Shown in pieces: positions 1 to 5,562 of a stretch of 7,252 nucleotides of DNA. The notes below the pieces were generated by a model. The model ran no database searches. It worked only from the letters and a program-made list of their open reading frames with translations, and was not told the DNA's origin. Position 1 is the stretch's first letter, and every line of letters starts with the position of its first letter. The translations under genes and the position numbers were made by a program. The stretch is from contig CAYWOD010000190.1 of the NCBI GenBank assembly GCA_964459805.1, positions 1 to 7,252 of the forward strand, read 5' to 3'. The DNA is from DAOVRL01 sp964459805 (lineage in GTDB: Bacteria; Planctomycetota; Phycisphaerae; Sedimentisphaerales; Anaerobacaceae).

Positions 1-12
1 GCGAGCCCCTCT

Positions 13-1044
13 CTATTCGTGTGGAGCTTTGGCGGGTTTTGGTCTGGTCATTATTGCATAGGCGAGGATGGTTAGGAGGATGACTGCGGCGATGTGTTTT
101 GTGAGGGACGGGAGCATCCAGGCGGGCTGAGTGGCTACGTTGAATTCGAGGCTGGCGGCGATGTAATCGAGGAGGATTCCCCCGGCGAGGGCGCAAAGTG
201 CAACTGTGGCGAGGTATGTGATTGCCGTGCGCCTGCCGAGGACTTTCCATATTGTGACGAATGAGGCGGCGTTAGTAGCGGGCCCGGTCATAAGAAAGAC
301 CAGTGCGGCGCCGGGCGTCAAGCCTTTGAGTATCAGCACCGCCGCTACGGGCACCGAAGCAGTGGCGCAGACATAAACCGGTATTCCCAGGAACATCATA
401 ACAACCATTACAAGGATCGGATGGCCCAGTTTGTCGGCGAAGTAATCATCGGGCACGAGTGCAGAGACGACCGCCGCTATCACGATGCCGACCAGCATTG
501 CCTTGCCGATGTCGTGCGGCAGAGTTATGAAGCCGTATCTGAAGGCTCTTTCAATTCTGCGGGGCGGGCCGGTGGTGGTGCAGCACTCATCGGTGCATTT
601 GGCGGATACCTCCTTCGGATGTTGCGGTTTCGGCTCAAAGGCATCGACGAGGCCGCCGCCTACGATACCGGTCACAAATGCAGCCAGAGGTCTGAAGACG
701 GCAAAGACCGGGCCGAGAAGACTCAACGTCACGAAAATACTGTCCATGCCGGTCTGAGGGGTGGACAGCAGGAATGATATTGTGGCGCCTTTGCTCGCTC
801 CGTGCTTGCGGAGTGACATCGAGACGGGAATGACGCCGCACGAGCACAACGGCAGCGGCACCCCGAAGACCGAGGCCTTTATCAGAGGCCATACCCCCCT
901 GCCGCCCAGATGCCTCTCGACAAGGCTCTGGGAGATGAGGACGGAAAGCAGGCCCGCCACAAAGAAGCCGAAGAGCAGATACGGCGACATCTCGGCTACC
1001 GTAGCCCAAAACTCAACTAACATCGATTTGGCAAAATCAATCAT
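13..1044 (-). CDS. SO_0444-type metal efflux permease (DUF318/ArsP-like family)
   Basis: A 343-residue polytopic inner-membrane protein of the DUF318/ArsP_1 permease family, closest by eye to the SO_0444 group, which is annotated as Cu/Zn efflux. Two homologous halves are visible: the first holds PLCSCG with C67 and C69 and then STPQTG (about 94-99), the second holds PVYVCATAS with C226 and then TGPATNAAS (about 253-261). These Cys and small-residue motifs lie in membrane segments and are the family hallmark. The central hydrophilic loop (about 137-165) has a small Cys cluster, C150, C154 and C155, plausibly a cytosolic metal sensor or relay. A last hydrophobic helix (about 316-332) precedes a short basic tail. 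The ATG start gives the usual family N terminus; only a weak GGTGG lies just upstream. It follows the lactate dehydrogenase by 59 bases and may be co-transcribed with it. The exact substrate (Cu, Zn or an arsenical) cannot be read from sequence. Confidence 0.9.
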   Translation of the reverse strand: MIDFAKSMLVEFWATVAEMSPYLLFGFFVAGLLSVLISQSLVERHLGGRGVWPLIKASVFGVPLPLCSCGVIPVSMSLRKHGASKGATISFLLSTPQTGMDSIFVTLSLLGPVFAVFRPLAAFVTGIVGGGLVDAFEPKPQHPKEVSAKCTDECCTTTGPPRRIERAFRYGFITLPHDIGKAMLVGIVIAAVVSALVPDDYFADKLGHPILVMVVMMFLGIPVYVCATASVPVAAVLILKGLTPGAALVFLMTGPATNAASFVTIWKVLGRRTAITYLATVALCALAGGILLDYIAASLEFNVATQPAWMLPSLTKHIAAVILLTILAYAIMTRPKPAKAPHE

Positions 1045-1103
1045 TATCCACCACGGTTTTCAAGTCGGCTGCTGATTTTCTATCTGCTCTTTTTAGTTCA
1101 CAA

Positions 1104-2051
1104 TTAGATCTTTATGCTGTTTAACACCCCTCGAAGTGTTTGGGCCGAAGCTTTCAGCGCGGTTTGTTCATCCTTGGAAAGCTGAGCTGTTATAATCCGC
1201 TCAACGCCGGTTTTTCCAAGAACGCACGGAATACTAAGACAAATATTATCAATATCATATTCGCCCTGCAGCAGCAATGAGACCGTTAATATGCTGTGTT
1301 CATTTCGCAAAATTGCTCCAGAGATACGCGTCAAAGACAGGCCTATAGCGTAATACGTGGAGCCCTTGTAGTCGATAATATGATAGGCCGAATCCCGAAC
1401 GCGATGGGTGATATCTTCATGCTCTTTTTTAGCATCGCAACCCTTACAGACAACACAATAGTCCTTCATAGGAACACCGGCAATGTGTGTCATACTCCAT
1501 GCGGCAACCTCGCTGTCCCCGTGTTCGCCCAGAATGTAAGCGTGAACGTTTCGCGTATCAACACCACAATGGCGGCTCAGCATAGACCGAAAACGAGCAC
1601 TGTCAAGAACAGTTCCTGAGCCAATGACACGCTCGCGAGGCCAACCGAGCCGTTTCAAAGCCACCTGGGTCAATACGTCCACCGGATTTGCCACCATAAG
1701 TAGAACGGCCTCAGAACGACATTTTTTAATTTCATCGCAAATCGATTTAACTATGTCGGCGTTGCGCTGGATAAGCTCAAGACGGGACTGACCTGGGATT
1801 TGTTTGGCACCGGCGGTAATAACAATCAGGTTTGCATCAGCACAGTCGGAATAACCACCCGAGCGAATCTCTACAGGCTGAACGAAAGCTAAGCCATGTT
1901 CGAGATCCATAACTTCGCCTTTAAGACGCTTTTGGTCAAGGTCAATCAGAACAATCTCTCCTGCAAGGCCGGTATGCATCAACGCATAGACATAGGTAGT
2001 ACCAACCGATCCGGCACCAATCACAACTACTTTTCTTTCCTGTTTCTGCAC
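1104..2051 (-). CDS. ldh: L-lactate dehydrogenase
   Basis: A 315-residue NAD-dependent L-lactate dehydrogenase of the LDH/MDH superfamily, interconverting pyruvate plus NADH and L-lactate in the cytoplasm. The Rossmann motif is GAGSVG (G12, G14, G17) and D37 ends the second strand, typical of NAD preference. Q84 in GAKQIPGQSR is the residue that selects lactate; malate dehydrogenases have Arg there. R90, N122, D150, R153, the catalytic H177 in GEHGDSE and T232 in STYYAIG are all present, so the enzyme should be active. The start is GTG, fixed by a GGAGG six bases upstream; an ATG just upstream is out of frame. Length is normal for the family. It lies 105 bases after the iron-sulfur gene, a longer gap than within the upstream cluster, so it may have its own promoter. 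It is AT-richer than the catalase: one 60-base row (1261-1320) has 28 G+C, against 39 in 6421-6480. Confidence 0.95.
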   Translation of the reverse strand: MQKQERKVVVIGAGSVGTTYVYALMHTGLAGEIVLIDLDQKRLKGEVMDLEHGLAFVQPVEIRSGGYSDCADANLIVITAGAKQIPGQSRLELIQRNADIVKSICDEIKKCRSEAVLLMVANPVDVLTQVALKRLGWPRERVIGSGTVLDSARFRSMLSRHCGVDTRNVHAYILGEHGDSEVAAWSMTHIAGVPMKDYCVVCKGCDAKKEHEDITHRVRDSAYHIIDYKGSTYYAIGLSLTRISGAILRNEHSILTVSLLLQGEYDIDNICLSIPCVLGKTGVERIITAQLSKDEQTALKASAQTLRGVLNSIKI

Positions 2052-2156
2052 GTTTGGCCTCCAGGCATTTTGTCTTTTCGTTACAACCTCTGAAGTTTGT
2101 CCCGATCCCCGGGGACTCGCAAACGAAGATTTACTTTTACTGGTTCAGGTCAACGG
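2052..2156. other. Intergenic gap between the iron-sulfur gene and ldh
   Basis: This 105-base gap is the longest gene-free stretch except for the one holding the small ORF. The minus strand begins with TTGACC (2153-2148), which resembles a -35 box, but only a poor -10 (TAAATC or AATCTT) follows. A five-base-pair inverted repeat GTCCC/GGGAC (2099-2103 and 2112-2116) surrounds CCCCGGGG and has no T-run. A separate promoter for ldh is possible but not shown. Confidence 0.3.
2058..2062 (-). promoter_or_regulatory. Ribosome binding site fixing the GTG start of ldh
   Basis: The minus strand reads GGAGG six bases before the GTG at 2051. No in-frame ATG sits at a suitable distance, and the encoded N terminus then runs directly into the first beta strand and the GAGSVG motif. 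This is why the GTG start was chosen. Confidence 0.7.
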
Positions 2157-2885
2157 CTAATCTTCCACTTTGCTAACTTTGCTCACATTGCCGCGTAAGT
2201 CAATTGTAATATCTTCAAAGGTCATCTTCGCCCCACTGCGTGCGATTGCCTGGCGAGCGACGTGAGTCAAACCCGAACAGCAGGGCACCTCCATATGAAC
2301 CACTGTCAGGCTGTTGAGCTTGTTGGCTTTTAGAATTGCGGCGACTTTTTCGATGTAGAACTCGACGTTGTCGAGTTTGGGACAGCCGACGGCGATGCTG
2401 CGGTCTTTCAGGAGCCTGTTGTGAAAATCACCCATTGCAAACGGGACGCAGTCGGCAACCAGCAGCAGATCGGCGTCGGCAAAACATGGGGCCGCCGGCG
2501 AGAGCAGCTTCAACTGGATGGGCCAGTGGCTAAGCTGCGAGGGGACTTCGGCCACTGCGGACTGGGGTGATTGCTCTTTTTTCCTGAACTCTCTGGCCAT
2601 CATACCGACACAGACGGCGCAGGCCTCCGACTGAGCCTGCTGCTCCTGGGCCAAGTGCGCCTTGGTCGCCTCTTCGTCAAACTCGGCGGCCTCGCGCCGC
2701 TCAACTGTTATGGCATCTTCGGGGCATGTTCCGAGGCAGGCGCCCAGGCCGTCGCAGTAAATCTCACTGACCAACCTTGCCTTGCCGTCAATTATCTGAA
2801 TGGCGCCCTCGGCGCAGGCGTTGACGCACAGGCCGCAGCCGTTGCATTTTTCTTCGTCGATCTTCACAATGTTTCGCAAAACCAT
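2157..2885 (-). CDS. Two-cluster ferredoxin with Cys-rich C-terminal domain
   Basis: A 242-residue soluble iron-sulfur protein. Residues 1-60 form a bacterial ferredoxin-like domain. The first motif, C14-x2-C17-x2-C20-x3-C24, is complete. The second, C44-x5-C50-x3-CP (C54), has Leu47 where a fourth Cys is expected, so the second site could be a 3Fe-4S or a differently ligated cluster. A charged, Glu/Gln-rich linker with C89 and C92 (about 62-110) follows. The C-terminal domain (about 115-230) carries C134, C146, C168 (VGCPK) and the pair C202-C203 (EVPCCSG). I recognise this arrangement from 4Fe-4S proteins of anaerobes often annotated only as 4Fe-4S binding protein; their function is not established. 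It probably shuttles electrons, and the siroheme reductase just upstream is the obvious candidate partner. The ATG is preceded by AGGA at nine bases. It lies 71 bases after the possible small ORF. Confidence 0.82.
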   Translation of the reverse strand: MVLRNIVKIDEEKCNGCGLCVNACAEGAIQIIDGKARLVSEIYCDGLGACLGTCPEDAITVERREAAEFDEEATKAHLAQEQQAQSEACAVCVGMMAREFRKKEQSPQSAVAEVPSQLSHWPIQLKLLSPAAPCFADADLLLVADCVPFAMGDFHNRLLKDRSIAVGCPKLDNVEFYIEKVAAILKANKLNSLTVVHMEVPCCSGLTHVARQAIARSGAKMTFEDITIDLRGNVSKVSKVED

Positions 2886-2956
2886 ATTACCGCTTCCTGA
2901 ATTAGGCTATTCGCCCCGTGGGTGTCTGTGGAGTTCTTGCGTTCTGCTTGGTGGAG

Positions 2957-3052
2957 CTATCTTCCGAAGTCCGGCTTAATAATCTCACCGCGGTTGTACT
3001 TGTCAAGCAGTCTTCCCAGCACGTTGTCTATCGCGAGCGGTCGCTTAGCCAT
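2957..3052 (-). CDS. Possible 31-residue ORF overlapping the siroheme reductase stop
   Basis: An ATG at 3052 opens a 31-codon frame ending in TAG at 2957. It overlaps the last eight bases of the siroheme reductase gene (ATGGCTAA), an arrangement typical of translational coupling. The peptide begins MAKRPLAIDNVL and ends IIKPDFGR; it is basic, with an amphipathic stretch (about 9-20), and has no Cys, membrane segment or signal. It has no clear Shine-Dalgarno of its own. It occupies most of the otherwise unexplained 159-base gap between the siroheme reductase and the iron-sulfur gene. I do not recognise a family. It may be a genuine small partner protein, a remnant of a degraded gene, or chance. 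Confidence 0.35.
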   Translation of the reverse strand: MAKRPLAIDNVLGRLLDKYNRGEIIKPDFGR

Positions 3053-3707
3053 CAAGTACCGCTGATTTGAACTGGTCAAAGCCCACTTTCTCAATCATTG
3101 ACCCTAATCTCTGATGGGGCCTCGCGTTTGATTTGTAGAACTCAACAATCTTGGCGATCAGCTCAAGCGCCTGTTCTTTTGAGAGGTCTCTGGCAAGCTC
3201 CCGGGACAATCTGGGCTTGGCGCCGCCATTTCCGCCGACCAGTAATCTCCAGCCCTTGGGCAAACCGACAAGTCCGATATCCTTAATGCACGTTTCGGCA
3301 CACTGGTTTGGGCAGCCGCTTACCCCCATCTTAAATTTGCCGGGCAGCTCCAGACCGTGATATCGCTCGTCGAGCTCCAGACCGAACGTAAGACTATCCT
3401 GCTGGCCGCGTTTACAAAATGCCGTGCCCGGGCAGGCCTTGACGCTCCTGACACACAGCCCCACCGCGAAGCCAGGAGACATCTCAAGCTCGGACCAGAC
3501 ATCATCAACATCTTCTTCTTTCAAACCAACTATTGCGATTCTCGCGGCGCTGGTTATTTTGAGCGCCGCCGCCCCGTACTTTTCAGCTACATCGGCAAGT
3601 TTTCGCAGTGTCTCCGGGCTGACAACTCCACACGGAATATGCGGCGCCACCGCATAGCTCTGTTTGTCCCGCTGGATAATAACTCCCTTTTCACCGTCTT
3701 TCAACAT
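3045..3707 (-). CDS. Low-molecular-weight siroheme sulfite/nitrite reductase
   Basis: A 220-residue siroheme/[4Fe-4S] protein of the nitrite/sulfite reductase family, the size of the small assimilatory-type sulfite reductase of Desulfovibrio vulgaris and the Dsr-like proteins of methanogens. An N-terminal ferredoxin-like half-domain (about 1-80) is followed by the cluster-binding part: C92-x5-C98 (ACPGTAFC) and C132-x3-C136 (SGCPNQC), whose last Cys would bridge the cluster to siroheme. KFK (K124, K126) just before the second motif matches the substrate-binding lysines of E. coli sulfite reductase, and R56 is a likely siroheme or substrate Arg. It would reduce sulfite or nitrite in the cytoplasm with low-potential electrons, possibly from the neighbouring iron-sulfur protein. 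An upstream TTG at 3713 is possible, but AAAGGGA is only two bases from it and seven to eight from the ATG at 3707, so the ATG is preferred. The substrate cannot be decided from sequence. Confidence 0.88.
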   Translation of the reverse strand: MLKDGEKGVIIQRDKQSYAVAPHIPCGVVSPETLRKLADVAEKYGAAALKITSAARIAIVGLKEEDVDDVWSELEMSPGFAVGLCVRSVKACPGTAFCKRGQQDSLTFGLELDERYHGLELPGKFKMGVSGCPNQCAETCIKDIGLVGLPKGWRLLVGGNGGAKPRLSRELARDLSKEQALELIAKIVEFYKSNARPHQRLGSMIEKVGFDQFKSAVLDG

Positions 3708-3714
3708 AGTCAAT

Positions 3715-3721
3715 TCCCTTT
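3715..3721 (-). promoter_or_regulatory. Ribosome binding site deciding the siroheme reductase start
   Basis: The minus strand reads AAAGGGA, seven bases before the ATG at 3707 but almost touching the alternative TTG at 3713. The spacing favours the ATG and removes two residues from the longest possible reading. Confidence 0.6.
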
Positions 3722-3744
3722 CATAAAGACATATTGATGCAACA

Positions 3745-4293
3745 TCAACGTTCCGGCTTACCTAAGGACAGAAGCTCTTTCCACCTGCTGATGTGGCCGT
3801 CCTCATCGGCTTGGTCCTTTTCAATGACTTTGCGCGTATCTTTATCCCAGTCAACTTCTTTGAGAAGCTCGGCGTAGTGATGGACGGCCTTTGTCTCTAC
3901 CCAGATACCTGTTTTGAGGATTGCCTTTCTGCCCATTAACCGCGACGAAAAGCCAAATACAAAGCCAACGATCCAGTATGCCCATCTGATTATGCCGGGC
4001 TTAAAGCCATATTCATAGAGCTTGACCTGAAAATCCTGGTAGTGCGTCATCTCGTTGCACATCGCGGCGATCAACTGACGATTCAATTCGCAATCCCGGC
4101 CGGTAATCTGAAACCTGTAAATGGTGGTCGCCATAAGCTCCAGAGTGTGCAAGGCGTGCAGGGCCTTTTTAATGCTCCTCAGTCTTGATGCATCCGCTTG
4201 GTTTGCTCTGATGCGGATATCTTCGTTACGCATCTCGGGCCGTATTATTGAGACATAATATTCAGCCTTGTCTTGGACGTTCCGGTCTGGCAT
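3745..4293 (-). CDS. COQ7-like diiron protein (demethoxyubiquinone hydroxylase family)
   Basis: A 182-residue ferritin-fold protein of the COQ7/CAT5 family. The diiron ligands are all visible: E52 in the first helix (LHTLEL), E81-x2-H84 (NEMTHY), E133 (WVETKAVHHY) and E164-x2-H167 (DEDGHISRW). Between the helix pairs, residues about 101-118 are rich in Trp, Phe and Ile, matching the hydrophobic region by which COQ7 proteins bind the membrane and quinone. Characterised members hydroxylate demethoxyubiquinone using O2. Here it stands among oxygen-defence genes with no visible ubiquinone-biosynthesis partner, so oxidation of another quinone, or O2/peroxide reduction, is as plausible; that is inference. 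An N-terminal extension of about 35 polar residues precedes the fold. The start has an excellent GGGAGGTG seven bases or fewer upstream. It begins 30 bases after the ferritin-like gene and ends 37 bases before the siroheme reductase. Confidence 0.85.
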   Translation of the reverse strand: MPDRNVQDKAEYYVSIIRPEMRNEDIRIRANQADASRLRSIKKALHALHTLELMATTIYRFQITGRDCELNRQLIAAMCNEMTHYQDFQVKLYEYGFKPGIIRWAYWIVGFVFGFSSRLMGRKAILKTGIWVETKAVHHYAELLKEVDWDKDTRKVIEKDQADEDGHISRWKELLSLGKPER

Positions 4294-4323
4294 TTCTTCA
4301 CCTCCCTGAGATTTCCATCAAGA

Positions 4324-4770
4324 TTAGTTTTCCTTCAGGATCACGTCATCATATTCGACTTCAAAGCGATGCTTGTGCTTTGTCTCTTGCTGGGCAAGCA
4401 GCGAAAAGGTTTCACGCAGGCTCTGGTCCTGACAGTTGGCGGCCAGCTCACTGTAAAGTTTGAATGCAGCTTCCTCGCTCTTCATAGCTAATACGAGGGC
4501 ATCCTGGTAGTCCATATTCGCCCGAGGGTGAACGTCCACAGCGTAATCGGCAATCTTGAGGTCGGCGACTTCCGAGGCTTCAACAGCCTGGCCTTGCTTG
4601 ATGCCTTCAAGGGTGGCCTTGTGCCCCAGCTCTTCTTGTGCGAAATCCTCGAAGACCTTTCGCATAGCCTCATTTTCCATCTTTGCGGCCAACTGGCTGT
4701 AGAAGCGGTTGGCGGATAGCTCTTCGGCGATAGCGAAATCCAGGATCTCGTCAACGGAAGTTTTTGCCAT
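4324..4770 (-). CDS. Ferritin-like diiron protein, rubrerythrin type without rubredoxin domain
   Basis: A 148-residue four-helix diiron protein of the rubrerythrin/ferritin-like superfamily. Ligands appear in rubrerythrin order: E17 (with Y24 seven residues later), E47-x2-H50 (EELGHK), E99 (with Y106) and E129-x2-H132 (QETKHKH). Canonical rubrerythrin has a C-terminal rubredoxin domain of about 45 residues; this protein stops after the fourth helix at EVEYDDVILKEN and so must receive electrons from a separate donor. The rubredoxin encoded 21 bases upstream is the natural one. Expected role: peroxide (or O2) reduction in the cytoplasm, as established for rubrerythrins; iron storage is less likely at this length. 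A GGAG lies ten bases before the ATG, a rather long spacing. The residue pattern differs clearly from the ferritin-like protein at 5563-6039, so this is not a recent tandem duplicate. Confidence 0.88.
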   Translation of the reverse strand: MAKTSVDEILDFAIAEELSANRFYSQLAAKMENEAMRKVFEDFAQEELGHKATLEGIKQGQAVEASEVADLKIADYAVDVHPRANMDYQDALVLAMKSEEAAFKLYSELAANCQDQSLRETFSLLAQQETKHKHRFEVEYDDVILKEN

Positions 4771-4791
4771 TGTTCATTTGCTCCAACAGGG

Positions 4792-4956
4792 TTAGTCTTC
4801 AATTGCCTCGAACTCGTCTTTGGGGGCGCCGCACTCTGGGCAGACCCAATCGTCGGGCAAATCCTCGAAGGCGGTGCCGGGCTCGACGCTGCTGTCGGGA
4901 TCACCGGCATCGGGGTCATAGACGTATCCACATAAGAGACATTTGTACTTTTTCAT
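4792..4956 (-). CDS. Rubredoxin
   Basis: A complete 54-residue rubredoxin, the one-iron Fe(Cys)4 electron carrier of the cytoplasm. The four ligands are C6-x2-C9 (YKCLLCGYVYDP) and C39-x2-C42 (DWVCPECGAP), each pair followed by Gly. The conserved core GDPDSSVEPGTAFEDLPDDW lies between them, and the acidic tail DEFEAIED is usual. Length matches stand-alone rubredoxins. A near-perfect AAGGAGG stands seven bases before the ATG, suggesting strong translation. It starts 26 bases after the flavin reductase, its likely reductase, and ends 21 bases before a ferritin-like diiron protein, a likely acceptor. In acetogens the same rubredoxin module is fused behind a flavin reductase domain as Hrb; here the two are separate and in different frames. 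Confidence is very high for identity; partners are inferred from position. Confidence 0.97.
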   Translation of the reverse strand: MKKYKCLLCGYVYDPDAGDPDSSVEPGTAFEDLPDDWVCPECGAPKDEFEAIED

Positions 4957-4982
4957 AGTTCGGCCTCCTTTTTCAATTGTGA

Positions 4983-5501
4983 CTATGATTTTTCCTTGAC
5001 GTATGTTGCAGCGGTTTTCGGGGTCCTGCCGTGCTTAATATCTCGGTAATAAGAATAGGTCATCGGCTCGGTATAATCGTCGAGCGTGCCACAGGCCAGT
5101 ATTCTGGCGATAAACAACGTATGGCTGCCAAGCTCGATAGCCCTGTCAACCTCAGTTTCAAGAAAGGCGACCGTGTTGTCAAGGATTATCGGTATCCCTG
5201 TTTGGCCGATCTTGTATTTGACCTTGACAAATTTGTCAACGTCTCTGCCCGACCTAAATCCCCACCAGCCGATAAAGGATTTCGCAGCGGCTTGCGAGAG
5301 AATCGAGACCGTAAAGAATCCGCTCTCGGCAATGCACTCGTGGGTCAGGCAATCGGTGTTGACGCTGACCGCGACCATGGGCGGTTCGGGAGTCAACTGA
5401 AAGACGGTGTTGACAATACAGCCATTGAATTTGCCGTCCTTCTTCGAGCTGACTATGCACATCCCGTAGCACAGCTTGAACAGCGCTTCGATGTCCAACA
5501 T
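4983..5501 (-). CDS. Flavin reductase-like FMN-binding protein (Hrb N-domain type)
   Basis: A 172-residue split-barrel FMN protein of the flavin reductase family. It starts with MLDIEALFKLCYGMCIVSS and continues with the FMN-binding NGCIVNTVFQLTPEPP (about 26-41). GFRSGRDVDKF (81-91), GSHTLFIARI (125-134) and the terminal YYRDIKHGRTPKTAATY (151-167) follow. This order and the closing motif resemble the N-terminal domain of the high-molecular-weight rubredoxin Hrb of Moorella, which oxidises NADH and passes electrons to its fused rubredoxin domain. Here the protein ends just after that motif and a separate rubredoxin follows 26 bases later. An upstream ATG at 5528 would add nine residues but has no Shine-Dalgarno; GGAG lies six bases before the ATG at 5501, which also matches the family N terminus. 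The likely role is NAD(P)H:rubredoxin reductase for the diiron proteins; the nucleotide preference is not visible. Confidence 0.88.
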   Translation of the reverse strand: MLDIEALFKLCYGMCIVSSKKDGKFNGCIVNTVFQLTPEPPMVAVSVNTDCLTHECIAESGFFTVSILSQAAAKSFIGWWGFRSGRDVDKFVKVKYKIGQTGIPIILDNTVAFLETEVDRAIELGSHTLFIARILACGTLDDYTEPMTYSYYRDIKHGRTPKTAATYVKEKS

Positions 5502-5507
5502 TATCGT

Positions 5508-5511
5508 CTCC
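5508..5511 (-). promoter_or_regulatory. Ribosome binding site deciding the flavin reductase start
   Basis: The minus strand has GGAG six bases before the ATG at 5501. The longer alternative start at 5528 is preceded by GGCCTGGTGCTCCA, which has no purine-rich site at useful distance. The shorter protein is therefore preferred. Confidence 0.6.
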
Positions 5512-5562
5512 ACTGAGAAGTTTCGCATTGGAGCACCAGGCCGGAGCGACAGTCGGTTGCGA

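Noticed and set aside
2099..2116. Inverted repeat GTCCC/GGGAC around CCCCGGGG as a terminator before ldh
   Set aside because: The stem is only five base pairs and no T-run follows on the minus strand; it may be chance in a GC-rich patch.
2120..2153. TTGACC as a -35 box of an ldh promoter
   Set aside because: No -10 element with acceptable match is found at 16 to 18 bases; it is mentioned only in the gap entry.
5031..5516. Long plus-strand open frame opposite the flavin reductase
   Set aside because: It lies wholly antisense to a well-supported gene, its translation shows no family motif, and it has no plausible context on the plus strand.
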